Shown in pieces: positions 53,012 through 63,276 of a DNA stretch of 64,000 nucleotides. The notes under the pieces were generated by a model that saw only the letters and a list, made by a program, of their open reading frames with translations, was not told the origin of the DNA and ran no database searches. The DNA lies in assembly GCA_000230935.2 (NCBI GenBank), contig AGIQ01000002.1, positions 1,116,001 to 1,180,000 of the forward strand. The letters are read 5' to 3'. A program made the position numbers and the translations under genes. Position 1 is the first letter of the stretch; each line of letters starts with the position of its first letter. This DNA comes from Mycolicibacterium rhodesiae JS60 (GTDB lineage Bacteria > Actinomycetota > Actinomycetes > Mycobacteriales > Mycobacteriaceae).

Positions 53012-53488
53012 GTGAGTCCATTGCGGTTCGCCCCTGCTCAGCAGGATGACGAGCTGGCGCAACCGCTTCTCGCGGAGCTCGCCGTCGAGTACGCCACCCG
53101 CTATGACGGCACCGAGGAATTCGTGGCGAGGTGGCTGCGCAACCATCCGCCCGGCACGTTCAGCCCACCCGATGGCGGCATGCTCGTCGGCCTGGTCGAC
53201 GACCGACCGGTGACGGGTGGTGCTTTCTGTCGCTTCGATGACGACACCGCCGAACTCAAGCGGATCTGGACCGACAGCCGAAGCCGCCGCCGTGGGTACG
53301 CCACGCAGCTGCTCGCCGCGCTGGAGGCCGAGATCGCCGACCGCGGCTATCGCCGGGTCTACCTGACCACCGGCAATCGCCAGCCCGAAGCCGAAGCGCT
53401 CTATGACAGCGCCGGCTACATGCGGCTGGACGAACCCCTGCCCAGCCGGGGCGACGTGTTTCCGGTGGCTTTTGTCAAAGTGCTTTAG
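53012..53488 (+). CDS. GNAT-family N-acetyltransferase
   Basis: 158 residues. The acetyl-CoA loop 'SRSRRRGYATQLLAALEAE' trimmed to RRRGYATQLLAALE (R-x-x-G-x-G/A pattern with Y for the second G) and the last strands 'YLTTGNRQPEAEALYDSAGY' are typical of GNAT. The GTG at 53012 follows immediately after the palindromic element, so translation initiation could be affected by that hairpin. Substrate unknown; small-molecule or ribosomal amine are possibilities. Confidence 0.78.
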   Translation: MSPLRFAPAQQDDELAQPLLAELAVEYATRYDGTEEFVARWLRNHPPGTFSPPDGGMLVGLVDDRPVTGGAFCRFDDDTAELKRIWTDSRSRRRGYATQLLAALEAEIADRGYRRVYLTTGNRQPEAEALYDSAGYMRLDEPLPSRGDVFPVAFVKVL

Positions 53489-53507
53489 AGACAGTCGAAT
53501 TCGCGAA

Positions 53508-54242
53508 TCAGCGTGGCGTGGCCTGACGCGCGGCCTCGCGGATCGGGCCGACCCATAGGTCCCCATGTCCGGGAATCAGCACATCGGTTTCCAGCATCGC
53601 CAGCGCCGACAGACTCCGCACACACCCTTGCTCGTCGTGGTTGAACACGCCGTGCAGTAGCTGTGGGCCTTTTCGTGAGGCCAGCGGATGGCCGGTGACC
53701 AGGGCGTCGCCACTGACCAGCACACCGTCGACGAGGTAGGAGCAGTGGCCGCCGGTGTGCCCCGGGGTCGGAACGGCCAGCGGCCGGCCGGGCAGGCGCT
53801 CGGCGACGTCCTCGGTGAGAGCGCCGGTCGTCGGGATGCCCGCGTGCACCAGCGCACCCTTGCCGACGATGTCCAGCGACCACTTCACCCAGCGCGGCCG
53901 CCATGCGTGCAACATCAGGTCAACCGGCGAGGCCTGCTGGATGTATTCGCGCTTGGCGTGGCCTACCTCGTCGGCGTGGCAATAGACCGGGGTGCCGTGC
54001 TGCTCGGCGAACCAGATGGCCGAGCCGAAATGGTCGACGTGGGCGTGCGTCAAGAGGATCGCGGTGACGTCGGCCGGCCCGAAGCCGAGTTCCCGCAGCG
54101 ATGCAACGACGTCGTCCCGGTTGCCGGGGAAGCCCGCGTCGATCAGCATGACGCCGGCGTCGTCGGTGATCACCGTCCAGTTGACCAACGGGGTCTGCGC
54201 CATGTGGACGTGCTCGGTGACAGAAGTGAGGGCCACGGGCAT
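53508..54242 (-). CDS. Metallo-beta-lactamase-fold hydrolase (Rv0406c type)
   Basis: 244 residues. The zinc motif 'LTHAHVDHFGSA' (H-x-H-x-D-H) and the later His sites ('PTPGHTGGHCSYLV', 'VSGDALV', 'IPGHGD') are intact, so it should bind two metals. The MBL-fold family covers glyoxalase II, lactonases and RNases. The order MBL/fgd1 matches Rv0406c-Rv0407. The ATG is leaderless (-10 TAAACT on the minus strand, 54249-54254). It diverges from fgd1. Confidence 0.85.
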   Translation of the reverse strand: MPVALTSVTEHVHMAQTPLVNWTVITDDAGVMLIDAGFPGNRDDVVASLRELGFGPADVTAILLTHAHVDHFGSAIWFAEQHGTPVYCHADEVGHAKREYIQQASPVDLMLHAWRPRWVKWSLDIVGKGALVHAGIPTTGALTEDVAERLPGRPLAVPTPGHTGGHCSYLVDGVLVSGDALVTGHPLASRKGPQLLHGVFNHDEQGCVRSLSALAMLETDVLIPGHGDLWVGPIREAARQATPR

Positions 54243-54248
54243 GCGCCG

Positions 54249-54254
54249 AGTTTA
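54249..54254 (-). promoter_or_regulatory. -10 box TAAACT, leaderless start
   Basis: TAAACT (minus strand) ends six bases before the MBL ATG; there is no ribosome-binding site in the gap. Confidence 0.55.
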
Positions 54255-54306
54255 AAACGAGGCTCCGGACGATCACGCGCTGGCGGAGGGGAGTAGAAAC
54301 GAGGGC

Positions 54307-55317
54307 GTGGCTGAACTGAAACTGGGATACAAGGCGTCGGCGGAGCAGTTCGCGCCGCGTGAGTTGGTTGAACTGGCGGTGCTCGCCGAGGCGCACGGAA
54401 TGGACAGCGCGACGGTCAGTGACCACTTCCAGCCGTGGCGTCACGAGGGCGGCCATGCGCCGTTCTCGCTTGCGTGGATGACAGCAGTGGGTGAGCGCAC
54501 CAAGCGGCTGGTCTTGGGCACGTCGGTACTGACCCCCACCTTCCGCTATAACCCGGCCGTCATCGCGCAGGCGTTTGCGACCATGGGCTGCCTGTATCCG
54601 GACCGCATCTTCCTCGGTATCGGTACGGGCGAAGCGCTCAATGAGATCGCCACCGGATACGAGGGCGAGTGGCCGGAATTCAAGGAGCGCTACGCCCGGC
54701 TGCGGGAGTCGGTGCGGTTGATGCGCGAACTGTGGCTTGGCGACCGGGTCGATTTCGAGGGCGAGTACTACAAGACCAAGGGCGCCTCGATCTACGACGT
54801 GCCCGAGGGCGGCATTCCGATCTACATTGCCGCGGGTGGCCCGCAGGTGGCCAAGTACGCCGGCCGTGCGGGCGACGGCTTCATCTGCACCTCCGGTAAG
54901 GGTGAGGAGCTGTACAAGGACAAGCTCATTCCGGCCATGCGCGAGGGTGCCGAGGCCGCCGGTAAGAACCCCGACGACATCGACCGGATGATCGAGATCA
55001 AGATCTCCTACGACCCCGATCCTGAACTGGCGCTGCACAATACGAAGTTCTGGGCGCCGCTGTCACTGACCGCCGAGCAGAAGCACAGCATCGACGACCC
55101 GATCGAGATGGAGAAGGCCGCCGACGCGCTGCCGATCGAACAGGTGGCCAAGCGCTGGATCGTGGCATCGGATCCCGACGAGGCCGTCGCGAAGGTCGCT
55201 GAGTATGTGGGCTACGGCCTCAATCATCTGGTGTTCCACGATCCGCGGCAGGATCAGCGCCGTTTCCTGGAGCTGTTCGAAAAGGATCTGGAGCCGCGGC
55301 TGCGCAAGCTCGGCTAG
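54307..55317 (+). CDS. fgd1: F420-dependent glucose-6-phosphate dehydrogenase
   Basis: 336 residues, the exact family length. A luciferase-like TIM barrel that oxidises glucose-6-phosphate while reducing coenzyme F420; F420H2 then feeds reductases that activate nitro drugs and protect from oxidative stress. Active-site residues H40 and W44 ('SDHFQPW'), the F420 phosphate region '[19 protein letters not shown]' and '[19 protein letters not shown]' (E109) are present. GTG start. Its stop overlaps the convergent membrane protein gene (CTAG). Confidence 0.96.
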   Translation: MAELKLGYKASAEQFAPRELVELAVLAEAHGMDSATVSDHFQPWRHEGGHAPFSLAWMTAVGERTKRLVLGTSVLTPTFRYNPAVIAQAFATMGCLYPDRIFLGIGTGEALNEIATGYEGEWPEFKERYARLRESVRLMRELWLGDRVDFEGEYYKTKGASIYDVPEGGIPIYIAAGGPQVAKYAGRAGDGFICTSGKGEELYKDKLIPAMREGAEAAGKNPDDIDRMIEIKISYDPDPELALHNTKFWAPLSLTAEQKHSIDDPIEMEKAADALPIEQVAKRWIVASDPDEAVAKVAEYVGYGLNHLVFHDPRQDQRRFLELFEKDLEPRLRKLG

Positions 55318-56744
55318 GGCTGTGGCTGCCGCCGGGGTTGGGGCGGTCCCGTCACCTCGTAGATGCGCCAACGGATTTGGCCGGTGGCCCCGACCGCGGC
55401 GAATACCAGCCGGCCGAATCCGGCGCCATCTGCCCACAGTGTCGGCCAGTGCAGGTTCACCGCGTCCGGCGCATCGTTGAGCGCAGGGTTGCTCACCAGG
55501 ATGTAGCGAATGTGGTTGTCCCACGGCCGGCTGAGTGCGGCTGCGAAATCGTAGTCGCTGGTGACGACGAACTGCTTGGGGTCGTCGGAGTACAGCCAGA
55601 TGCCCCAGCCGGCGAAGGTGTCCATCAACACCGAGCCATCGGCGAGGTGTTTAGCGTCCAGATAGTCGGCGATCAGGCGATCGTCGGTGCGCAGCCGCCG
55701 GTACCACTGCTCAGCGGGTGGGTAGCGTTGCGGATCGAGGATCGACCGCCAGCCGAACTGCAGGTGCTGATTGCCGATGTCGGGGTTGAGCATCGCCGTG
55801 GCGGTCACCGGGAAGACGAGTAGTGACGCACACAGCAGTGCGGCGCCGAACTTGACTGCGGAGCCGGGCTTTTCGCTGTGCCTACCGCGATCCCGGGCGG
55901 GCGCCCAGCAGCAGATGGCGATGACGATGACCATCGGTATCGCGAGAATGTAAAAGCGGAACCAGCCGAAGGTTGTTCCGGTGAACTGGCCCCACACGGC
56001 AAACGCGAGTACGGAGCCGAAGATGGCCACCGGCACAAGGGGATCCACCCATCGGTTCTTGGCTGCCAGCCAACAGGCGAGGGCGACGGCGATCCCGCTC
56101 ACCGGTTGCATGGCCAGTAACCGCGCCGCAATGACGAATGGTTCGTTGTTTCCCGACCTGTCGGTGGTCATGCCGCGCAGCGCCGCTGTCGCGATCTGGC
56201 CGGCATTGCCGTATGTCGAGGACAGGGTGGCAAAGAGATCGCCGGTGGTGATCCAGCCGACCAACGCCCAGGAGGTGAAGGCAACACCGATCGGGAAACC
56301 CACGATCAGAATGTTCAGAGCGGTTCGCTGCCAAAGCGTCCGGCGGTCGGAGTAGGCGCGGTCGGCGAGTGTGATCAATGCGACGAGAGCCGCCGTGGCG
56401 GCGGCACTGAACGCGAACTCGTAGCGGGCGAGGTATCCGACGGCCAGCGCGATCCCGACCCACGCCAGGTGGCCGACGTCTCGGGAATTGACCCAGAGAA
56501 GCAAGTTCCGGGCCGCCCACAGCGCGCAGAAGATCTCGGCGGCCTCGCTCATGCCGGAGGCGCCGTAGATGACGATCACGGGATTGGCAGCCAGTGCGAT
56601 GGTCGCGACCCACCGCCATCCGGTGGGCAGACCACGGTCGCCGGCGATCCGGCGCACCATCACGACCGCGGCGGCCATGAACAGCGAGCTCTGTATGACC
56701 GATGCCAAGCCGGCAGTTTTCAGCTCCGGCCACCATCGGGCCAA
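55314..56744 (-). CDS. GT-C-like integral membrane protein, probably N-terminally truncated
   Basis: 476 residues with about nine hydrophobic helices ('[19 protein letters not shown]', '[20 protein letters not shown]') and an external C-terminal part of about 140 residues. The pattern matches polyprenyl-phosphate-dependent GT-C glycosyltransferases and their mycobacterial relatives. However, these normally have an extra N-terminal helix and a catalytic first loop with D/E residues. Here the frame begins at a TTG inside what looks like the second helix, and remains of a coding frame lie upstream (56747-56929) in another register. A truncated or frameshifted gene is likely. Confidence 0.62.
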   Translation of the reverse strand: MARWWPELKTAGLASVIQSSLFMAAAVVMVRRIAGDRGLPTGWRWVATIALAANPVIVIYGASGMSEAAEIFCALWAARNLLLWVNSRDVGHLAWVGIALAVGYLARYEFAFSAAATAALVALITLADRAYSDRRTLWQRTALNILIVGFPIGVAFTSWALVGWITTGDLFATLSSTYGNAGQIATAALRGMTTDRSGNNEPFVIAARLLAMQPVSGIAVALACWLAAKNRWVDPLVPVAIFGSVLAFAVWGQFTGTTFGWFRFYILAIPMVIVIAICCWAPARDRGRHSEKPGSAVKFGAALLCASLLVFPVTATAMLNPDIGNQHLQFGWRSILDPQRYPPAEQWYRRLRTDDRLIADYLDAKHLADGSVLMDTFAGWGIWLYSDDPKQFVVTSDYDFAAALSRPWDNHIRYILVSNPALNDAPDAVNLHWPTLWADGAGFGRLVFAAVGATGQIRWRIYEVTGPPQPRRQPQP

Positions 56745-57056
56745 CGGAAGCAGATCACACCGCTTCCTTCGCCCCGAAGAGTTTGCGCAATCCCCTGGCG
56801 GAATTTGAGTGCAGCGCGTCCGAACCCAAAGTCGGCGTGCTCAATGCACCAATCGCCTCGCAAAGCATACAAATCCGCCGCGGTTTTTGCAGCCCGCGGC
56901 GCATTTTTCGTAATTTGCCACATCTGCATGTCTGTGAACGGCTCTTAATTGACTCTTCAGCAATTTCGCTGAACGCTCCGAAACGGCCGGGTGTGAGCGA
57001 GGCGTCGATGAGGTATCCGGCTGACGTGACGTCAGCGGTTGCGGAAAGCTGTTGGG
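56745..57056. other. 312-base gap before pta
   Basis: No intact gene. The left part can be read on the minus strand as 'ADFGFGRAALKFRQGIAQTL', possibly the lost N-terminus of the GT-C-like gene out of frame. The right part (56900-57056) is AT-richer than its neighbours and probably holds the pta promoter, but I could not pick a convincing -10/-35 pair. Confidence 0.5.
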
Positions 57057-59126
57057 GTGACCGCCGCCCGCACCACGTCGATCTACATCGCGTCGCCCGA
57101 GGGTGACACCGGTAAGTCCACCGTCGCGCTTGGGATTCTGCACCGCCTGACTGCGATCGTGCCGAGGGCGGGGGTGTTCCGGCCGATCACCCGTCGGGAG
57201 AACCGCGACTACATCCTTGAGTTGTTGCTGGCGCACAGTAATGCCGGCCTGACATACGAAGAGTGCGTCGGGGTGACTTATCAGCGATTGCACGCTGATC
57301 CCGATGGCGCGATCGCCGACATTGTCGATCGCTATCACGAAGTCGCCGCGCGCTGCGATGCGGTCGTGATCGTCGGATCGGACTACACCGACGTTGCTAC
57401 GCCCACCGAGCTGAGCGTCAACGCCCGCATCGCAGCGAACCTCGGTGCGCCGGTGGTCCTGTCGGTGCGTGCACGCGACCGTACCCCGAAGGAGGTCGCC
57501 GAGGTCGTCGAGCTGTGCCTGGTGGAGCTGGCCACTCAGCACGCCCACACCGCCGCCGTGGTGGCCAACCGCGCCGATCCGGCCGAGCTTCACGCGGTGG
57601 CGCAGGCCTGCGCGAACCTCGGGCCGCGCGTCTACGTCATCCCCGAGGAGCCTCTCCTGGTGGCACCGACCGTCGGGGATCTGAGCCATGCCGTCGACGG
57701 CGTGCTCGTGCACGGTGACTCCTCGCTGCTCGGCCGCGAAGTGATGGGAATTCTGGTGGCAGGCATGACGGCCGAGCACTGTCTGGAACGACTGACCGAG
57801 GGCGTCGTGGTCATCACGCCGGGTGACCGCTCCGACGTGGTGCTGGCCGTCACCAGCGCCCACGCCGCCAAAGGCTTCCCGTCGCTGTCGGCGGTCATCC
57901 TCAACGGCGGGCTGCCGCTGCACCGCTCGATCGCCGAATTGGTGACCGGGCTGGGCCTGCGGCTGCCGATCATCGCCACCGACCTGGGCACGTTCGAGAC
58001 GGCCAGCGCGGTCGCGGGCACCAGGGGACGGGTCACCGCGGCCGCACGGCGCAAGGTCGACACCGCGATCTCGCTGATGGAGCGCTACGTCGACATCGAC
58101 GACTTGCAGGACCGGCTCAGTCTGCCGATCCCGACGGTGACCACACCGCAGATGTTCACCTATCAGCTGATCGAGCGGGCACGAGCCGACCGCAAGCGGA
58201 TCGTCCTGCCCGAGGGCGACGACGACCGAATCCTGCATGCGGCCGGTCGGTTGTTGCTCCGCGGCGTCGCCGATCTGACGATTCTGGGCGAGGAGGAACA
58301 AGTCCGTTCCCGCGCAGCCGAACTGAGTGTTGACCTGAGCAAGGCCGTTGTGTTGAACCCGGGTACCAGTGAGCTCTGCGACAAGTTCGCCGCGCAGTAT
58401 GCCGAGCTGCGCAAGAAGAAGGGTGTGACGCTGGAGCAGGCACGTGAGATCATGCACGACGTGTCGTATTTCGGAACAATGTTGGTGCACAACGGCATTG
58501 TCGACGGAATGGTGTCCGGTGCCGCACACACCACGGCGCACACGGTGCGGCCGGCCTTCGAGATCATCAGGACCCGGCCCGACGTGTCGACGGTGTCCAG
58601 CATCTTCCTGATGTGCCTGGCCGATCGCGTTCTGGCCTACGGTGACTGTGCAATCGTGCCCGACCCGACCGCCGAAGAACTGGCGGACATCGCGATCAGC
58701 TCTGCGCGGACCGCCGCACAGTTCGGCATCGATCCCCGGGTTGCGATGCTGTCCTACTCGACGGGCACCTCAGGCAGCGGCAGCGGGGTCGAAAAGGTGC
58801 GGACCGCAACCGAATTGGTGCGCGAAAGAGCGCCAGAACTGTTGGTGGAAGGGCCAATCCAGTACGACGCCGCCGTCGATCCGACCGTCGCCGCGGCCAA
58901 GATGCCAGGCTCTGCGGTGGCCGGCCGCGCAACCGTGCTGATCTTCCCGGACCTCAACACCGGCAACAACACCTACAAGGCCGTGCAGCGCAGCGCTGGC
59001 GCCATTGCGATCGGCCCGGTGCTGCAGGGCCTCAACAAGCCTGTCAACGACCTGTCGCGCGGGGCGCTCGTGGAGGACATCGTCAATACCGTCGCGATCA
59101 CTGCGATCCAGGCTCAGGCGATATGA
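57057..59126 (+). CDS. pta: Phosphate acetyltransferase, long form
   Basis: 689 residues. The N-terminal half is the P-loop/DRTGG regulatory part: '[16 protein letters not shown]' (ATP-like site near residue 13) and '[16 protein letters not shown]' (DRTGG-like). The C-terminal half (about 370-685) is the catalytic PTA_PTB domain with '[14 protein letters not shown]' and '[18 protein letters not shown]'. It makes acetyl-phosphate from acetyl-CoA and back. The GTG at 57057 is chosen; a TTG at 57039 adds six residues. Coupled to ackA (ATGA). Confidence 0.93.
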   Translation: MTAARTTSIYIASPEGDTGKSTVALGILHRLTAIVPRAGVFRPITRRENRDYILELLLAHSNAGLTYEECVGVTYQRLHADPDGAIADIVDRYHEVAARCDAVVIVGSDYTDVATPTELSVNARIAANLGAPVVLSVRARDRTPKEVAEVVELCLVELATQHAHTAAVVANRADPAELHAVAQACANLGPRVYVIPEEPLLVAPTVGDLSHAVDGVLVHGDSSLLGREVMGILVAGMTAEHCLERLTEGVVVITPGDRSDVVLAVTSAHAAKGFPSLSAVILNGGLPLHRSIAELVTGLGLRLPIIATDLGTFETASAVAGTRGRVTAAARRKVDTAISLMERYVDIDDLQDRLSLPIPTVTTPQMFTYQLIERARADRKRIVLPEGDDDRILHAAGRLLLRGVADLTILGEEEQVRSRAAELSVDLSKAVVLNPGTSELCDKFAAQYAELRKKKGVTLEQAREIMHDVSYFGTMLVHNGIVDGMVSGAAHTTAHTVRPAFEIIRTRPDVSTVSSIFLMCLADRVLAYGDCAIVPDPTAEELADIAISSARTAAQFGIDPRVAMLSYSTGTSGSGSGVEKVRTATELVRERAPELLVEGPIQYDAAVDPTVAAAKMPGSAVAGRATVLIFPDLNTGNNTYKAVQRSAGAIAIGPVLQGLNKPVNDLSRGALVEDIVNTVAITAIQAQAI

Positions 59127-60313
59127 TGACCGATACCGTACTGGTGCTCAACTCCGGATCGTCGTCGCTGAAGTATCAACTGCTGGTACCTGATACCGCC
59201 ACATCGCTCGCGCACGGGATCGTCGAGCGCATTGGCGAGGAGACCTCGGTTGCGACGCTGGAGTCCGGTGCTCGCCAGATCAGGCGGGAAGGCCGGATCG
59301 CCGACCACGAGGCGGCCCTCCGGGCGGCGTTCGACCTGTTCGCCGAGGCCGGCCAGGATCTGAATGACATGGGACTGGTCGCCGTCGGCCACCGGGTGGT
59401 CCACGGCGGCGAAGACCTCTACCGGCCCACGATCGTCGACGATGCGCTGATCGCCAAACTGCGGGAGCTCGCACCACTGGCGCCCCTTCACAATCCGGCT
59501 GCGGTGCTGGGTATCGAGGTAGCGTGTCGGGTACTGCCCGACCTGCCGCACGTCGCGGTATTCGACACCGCTTTCTTCCATGACCTGCCCGCGGCGGCGG
59601 CGACCTACGCGATCGATCGAGAACTGGCCAGTCGGTGGCAGATTCGCCGGTACGGATTTCATGGCACCTCGCATCAGTATGTGAGTCAGCACGCTGCCCA
59701 GTTCCTCGACGCCCCAATCGAATCGCTGAACCAGATTGTGCTTCACCTGGGCAACGGCGCGTCGGCGTCGGCGATCGCCGGCGGGCGCCCGGTCGACACC
59801 TCGATGGGCCTCACCCCGATGGAGGGCCTGGTGATGGGCACCCGCAGCGGCGACGTCGACCCTGGCGTCCTCGTATACCTTTGGCGCACCGCCAAGATGG
59901 ATGTCGAGGCGATCGAGACCATGCTCAACCGGCAGTCCGGAATGTACGGTCTGGGTGGCGAGATCGACTTCCGCGTCCTGCACCGGCGGATCGAGTCGGG
60001 TGACGAGGCAGCGCAATTGGCCTACGACGTGTATATCCACCGGCTGCGGAAGTACATCGGCGCCTACCTGGCCATTCTCGGACACACCGATGTGGTGACC
60101 TTTACTGCCGGTGTGGGCGAGAACGACGCGCGCGTGCGCCGCGACGCGCTGAGTGGGCTCGCGCCGCTGGGCATCGAACTCGACGAGCACCTCAACGACA
60201 GCCCGGCCAGGGGAGCACGACGGATCTCGGCGGACAAATCGCCGACGACAGTGCTGGTGATCCCGACGAACGAGGAACTGGCGATCGCGCAGGCCTGCCT
60301 GACAGTGGTCTAG
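59123..60313 (+). CDS. ackA: Acetate kinase
   Basis: 396 residues, full length. ATP + acetate to acetyl-phosphate and ADP. Signatures '[16 protein letters not shown]' at the start, '[11 protein letters not shown]', '[18 protein letters not shown]' and '[13 protein letters not shown]' are intact. The ATG overlaps the pta stop (ATGATG). With Pta it links acetyl-CoA and acetate for overflow and acetate use. Confidence 0.95.
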   Translation: MMTDTVLVLNSGSSSLKYQLLVPDTATSLAHGIVERIGEETSVATLESGARQIRREGRIADHEAALRAAFDLFAEAGQDLNDMGLVAVGHRVVHGGEDLYRPTIVDDALIAKLRELAPLAPLHNPAAVLGIEVACRVLPDLPHVAVFDTAFFHDLPAAAATYAIDRELASRWQIRRYGFHGTSHQYVSQHAAQFLDAPIESLNQIVLHLGNGASASAIAGGRPVDTSMGLTPMEGLVMGTRSGDVDPGVLVYLWRTAKMDVEAIETMLNRQSGMYGLGGEIDFRVLHRRIESGDEAAQLAYDVYIHRLRKYIGAYLAILGHTDVVTFTAGVGENDARVRRDALSGLAPLGIELDEHLNDSPARGARRISADKSPTTVLVIPTNEELAIAQACLTVV

Positions 60314-60688
60314 GTGTGCGGCTGCACGCTATGTGGCGCCGGGCATCGGGATCGGATGTACGCCCGGTGTGCCGATCTTGCCGGCCAGCCATGTCTGCTC
60401 CCGGGTCGCGATATTAGGCCCCAGCTGGCCTCGATGTCGACGGTCACAACCAGCACTACGTCTTTGACGAGATGAACCGCGGCATTACCGCGTTGCCGCT
60501 CACGCACCCGGTGTCAGTGCTGAATGTATCGAGAGTCACGAGCGCATCGGCCGAACGGAGGCAGTCGTCGGAACCACCGAAATGCCGAACATCATTAGGG
60601 TCGGGGGCGATTAGGTTGCGAACCACGCCCGTACTACGGGACTGTTGCACCGGGGCTTTGCGGCGCGTCAGTGGTCGGCTGAGTCCGG
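60314..60688. other. 375-base gap after ackA
   Basis: Contains no gene I can support. CCGGGC (60339-60344) and GCCCGG (60362-60367) form a possible weak hairpin downstream of ackA. The plus-strand frame 'HNQHYVFDEMNRGITALPLT' from about 60443 reads like protein but has no start or family match, so it may be a gene relic. In M. tuberculosis ackA and pknG are direct neighbours, so this whole stretch to 63.4 kb is an insertion. Confidence 0.55.
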
Positions 60689-61432
60689 TCAGCGCGGCGG
60701 CCGCGGGTCGCGGGGGTCGTCGGCGTCGGGATCCCCGAACCAGCGCGACGGGGTGTGCTCGGGGTAGTTGTCGTGCCAACTCCACCACTCGTAGGGCTTG
60801 CTCTGGGGATAGCCGTCCGGTGAGTCCTCCCAGACCTCTTGGCGCCCCAGTGCGGTCATGTCGAGGAAATGCCATGTGTTGACAAAGATCTCGTCGCCAC
60901 GACTGTCGACGAAATAGGTGCGATAGATCTGGCCGTCGTCGCGGATGAAGGCGTTGGTGCCGTGCCACTGGTCGACGCCGAAGTCGACGTCGAAGGCGCT
61001 GTCGGGGCGGGGCAGCATTGTGTACCAGGGGATGTCCCAGCCCATGCTGGCTTTGATCCGCTGAATGTCGACCTGTGGTCCGCGCGAGGCGTACACCAGC
61101 GTGGTGTCACGGGCGTTGAGGTGCGCAAGATTGCCGATGTGATCGGCCATCAATGAACATCCGACACAACCGTGTTCGGGCCAGCCATGCACGCCAGGGT
61201 CCAGGAAGGCGCGGTAGACAATGAGCTGGCGCCGGCCGTCGAACAGGTCGAGCAGGTTCACGGTGCCGTCTGGTCCGTCGAACTCATAGGTCTTGTCGAC
61301 CTGCGTCCAGGGCATCCGCCGGCGCAGCGCGGCCATTGCGTCGCGGGCCCGGGTCAGCTCCTTCTCCTTCACGAGCAGTTGCCGGCGGGCAGTGTCCCAC
61401 TCGTCTGCCGAGACGATGTCGGGCGTATTCAT
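60689..61432 (-). CDS. DUF899 thioredoxin-like protein
   Basis: 247 residues. The DUF899 pattern is clear: 'RMPWTQVDKTYEFDGPDGTV', 'HGCVGCSLMADHIGNLAHL' (C-x-x-C in a thioredoxin-like fold) and 'YRTYFVDSRGDEIFVNTWHF'. AGGAGC lies just before the ATG. The family is thioredoxin-like and predicted to act as a redox or disulfide protein. It diverges from an ArsR/AHSA1 pair and shares their operators, which is typical for this family's gene context. Confidence 0.85.
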   Translation of the reverse strand: MNTPDIVSADEWDTARRQLLVKEKELTRARDAMAALRRRMPWTQVDKTYEFDGPDGTVNLLDLFDGRRQLIVYRAFLDPGVHGWPEHGCVGCSLMADHIGNLAHLNARDTTLVYASRGPQVDIQRIKASMGWDIPWYTMLPRPDSAFDVDFGVDQWHGTNAFIRDDGQIYRTYFVDSRGDEIFVNTWHFLDMTALGRQEVWEDSPDGYPQSKPYEWWSWHDNYPEHTPSRWFGDPDADDPRDPRPPR

Positions 61433-61450
61433 GGTGCTCCTTCCGAGTCG

Positions 61451-61520
61451 TTCAACAAATGAGTTGAATATCTGACTCCAGGGAACCAGGCCGGCCGGCT
61501 ATAGTCAACAAGATGGTTGA
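61451..61520. promoter_or_regulatory. Twin ArsR-type operators and leaderless -10 for arsR
   Basis: Operator 1: TTCAAC-AAATGA-GTTGAA (61451-61468), perfect arms, close to the DUF899 start. Operator 2: TCAAC-AAGATG-GTTGA (61505-61520), same arms and spacer, overlapping the arsR -10 (TATAGT, 61500-61505) and start ATG (61513). The arsR message is leaderless (seven bases from -10 to ATG). This is a compact autorepressor circuit that also controls the divergent gene. Confidence 0.75.
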
Positions 61521-61845
61521 AGATCAGGTTCTGGATCGAACGTACGCCGCCTTGGCCGATCCGACCCGGCGACATCTGATCGAGGTGCTGCGCGACGGCG
61601 GCGCCCGGATCACCGACCTGGCCGCGCCGCTGCCGATGACGTTCGCCGGAGTGTCACGCCATATCGGAGTGCTGGAGTCGGCCGGGCTCATCCGGCGTGA
61701 GGTGCGCGGTCGCGAACATTGGGTGTCTCTGCGGCCGGAAGGGCTTGGTGCGGCACAGCATTGGATCGACGAGCAGACTCGATTCTGGTCGGTACGTGCC
61801 GATGCGCTGGCGGCTCGACTGCGCAGCAAGAAGGGAAAGGGCTGA
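61513..61845 (+). CDS. ArsR-family transcriptional regulator
   Basis: 110 residues. Winged helix 'LADPTRRHLIEVLRDGGARI' then 'MTFAGVSRHIGVLESAGLI' (recognition helix) and 'REVRGREHWVSLRP'. There is no metal-binding ELCVCDL motif, so it belongs to the non-metal branch (SdpR/AHSA1-paired). It controls the divergent DUF899 gene and itself through the repeats above. Coupled to the AHSA1 gene by TGATG. Confidence 0.87.
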   Translation: MVEDQVLDRTYAALADPTRRHLIEVLRDGGARITDLAAPLPMTFAGVSRHIGVLESAGLIRREVRGREHWVSLRPEGLGAAQHWIDEQTRFWSVRADALAARLRSKKGKG

Positions 61846-62276
61846 TGAGCCAGACGGTGACCGTTCTCGTCCAGCGCGTCATGCCTGCCACGCCGGCAGA
61901 GGTGTTCGACGAATGGCTCGACCCAGAGGCATTGAAGGAGTGGATGTGTCCGCATCCGGTGCGGGTTGTCGATGTCGCCGTCGAAGCCCGGGTCGGCGGC
62001 ACCGTGCGATTCGACGTCGAGGATTCCGGCACGCGGGTGCTCATCAGTGGGCAGTTCCTGGCCATCGAGCGTCCGCATCTGCTGAGGTTCACCTGGAGCA
62101 ACTCGGACTGGGAGGACCCGACACAGGTCAGCATCGTCAACGTGACGTTCGAATCGGTGGGTGAGGGTCAGACGTTGATGTCGATCGAGCATTCCCTGCT
62201 GCCGCCGAGTGAATTCGAGTCCTTCCACACCGGTTGGATCGTCACGTTCGGCCAACTTGCCGCTCGATTCGGCTAG
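61845..62276 (+). CDS. SRPBCC/AHSA1-domain protein
   Basis: 143 residues from the ATG at 61845, one base overlap with the arsR stop. The START-like fold begins 'VQRVMPATPAEVFDEWLDPE' and ends 'HTGWIVTFGQLAARF'. ArsR-AHSA1 pairs are widespread, and AHSA1-type proteins may bind small hydrophobic ligands or adjust regulators. The palindromic element copy B begins at the base after its stop. Confidence 0.82.
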   Translation: MSQTVTVLVQRVMPATPAEVFDEWLDPEALKEWMCPHPVRVVDVAVEARVGGTVRFDVEDSGTRVLISGQFLAIERPHLLRFTWSNSDWEDPTQVSIVNVTFESVGEGQTLMSIEHSLLPPSEFESFHTGWIVTFGQLAARFG

Positions 62277-62334
62277 TCGAGTGTGTACGCAGGAAGGGAT
62301 TTTCGGCGGATCGGCGCCGTAGGTACACACTCGG
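62277..62334. repeat. Palindromic element, copy B
   Basis: Arms TCGAGTGTGTAC (62277-62288) and GTACACACTCGG (62323-62334) match at 11 of 12 bases, 34-base spacer with GGGATTTTCGG-like core. Followed by GTGCACAGTCGAT, also seen after copy C. It starts immediately after the stop of the AHSA1 gene. Confidence 0.85.
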
Positions 62335-62413
62335 CGCCGTGAGTGCACAGTCGATGACGCCCAGCTGTGGATAGCCGAACGCACGGTGCCGGATCACGTG
62401 GCAACCTGCAGCG

Positions 62414-63274
62414 GTGTGGGACTGTGGCCAGCCCTTCGTCGGCAGTGAGGCGCTCGCGCAAAGCCTGCTGAACCGGCATCAGTTACGTACGCGGTATCGC
62501 GCCGTACTTCCTGACGTCTACGTAGCGCGGGACAGTCAAGCGTCGCTTCAGGACCGGATCGCTGCCGCGTGGCTGTGGTCTCACGGCCGGGCCACCATCG
62601 CCGGGCTCGCTGCTGCGGCTGTGCATGGCACGAAATGGATTTCGGACGATACACCCGTTGAGTTGTTCCACGCCAACTCGCGGCCACCGAGGGGCGTGAT
62701 AGCCCGACGGGTCCAATTGCACAGCGACGAGGCGCAGTTGATCGAAGGCCGACACGTGACGACCCCGGCCAGAACGGCCTTCGACCTGGGTCGGCGCGGC
62801 AGCGTATCGTCTGCCGTCGCCCGGCTCGATGCCCTTGCCAGAGCCACGAAGTTCAGAGTCGAGGATGTGCAGGCCGTTGCCGCGGGCCACCCTGGTGCCC
62901 GCGGTCTGCGCAATCTGGAATCCGTGTTGGAACTCATCGACCGCGGAGCGGAGTCACCGCAGGAGTCTTACCTGCGACTGGTCCTGATTCGTGGTGGCCT
63001 GCCAAGACCGCAGACGCAGGTGCCGGTGTATGCCGATGACGGTCTCGTCGTTGCATATCTGGATATGGGCTGGCCGGAGTTGATGGTCGGCGTCGAATAC
63101 GACGGCGACCACCACCGGACGGACCGTCGACAGTACCTACGCGATATCCGACGGTGGGACTTGGTCGAAGACCTCGGCTGGCACCTGTTGCGAGTCGTGA
63201 AGGAGGATCACCCGGCGGACATTTTGCGCAGGGTACGAGGCGCGATCGCCAAGCGCGAATCGACTATGCGCTGA
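62414..63274 (+). CDS. AbiEi-like/DUF559 nuclease-like protein
   Basis: 286 residues. The N-terminal half ('AQSLLNRHQLRTRYRAVL', 'GRATIAGLAAAAVHG') resembles AbiEi-type winged-helix regulators of the type IV toxin-antitoxin kind. The C-terminal 110 residues look like a PD-(D/E)XK nuclease fold of the DUF559/Vsr kind: E in 'SPQESYLRLVL', D in 'VVAYLDMGW', and 'VGVEYDGDHHRTDRRQYLRD'. No AbiEii toxin partner follows. GTG start. The gene sits between palindromic copies B (139 bases upstream to its left arm) and C (two bases after its stop), so both ends carry the same element. Function unproven; many copies exist in mycobacteria. Confidence 0.65.
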   Translation: MWDCGQPFVGSEALAQSLLNRHQLRTRYRAVLPDVYVARDSQASLQDRIAAAWLWSHGRATIAGLAAAAVHGTKWISDDTPVELFHANSRPPRGVIARRVQLHSDEAQLIEGRHVTTPARTAFDLGRRGSVSSAVARLDALARATKFRVEDVQAVAAGHPGARGLRNLESVLELIDRGAESPQESYLRLVLIRGGLPRPQTQVPVYADDGLVVAYLDMGWPELMVGVEYDGDHHRTDRRQYLRDIRRWDLVEDLGWHLLRVVKEDHPADILRRVRGAIAKRESTMR

Positions 63275-63276
63275 GG

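Noticed and set aside
50481..53021. 846-codon extension of the HNH gene
   Set aside because: The upstream part crosses the SDR gene in the wrong frame and the palindromic repeat; the 13E12 N-terminus starts at 51836.
60443..60688. Plus-strand frame after ackA reading like protein
   Set aside because: No start, no ribosome-binding site and no recognisable family; not enough for a gene call.
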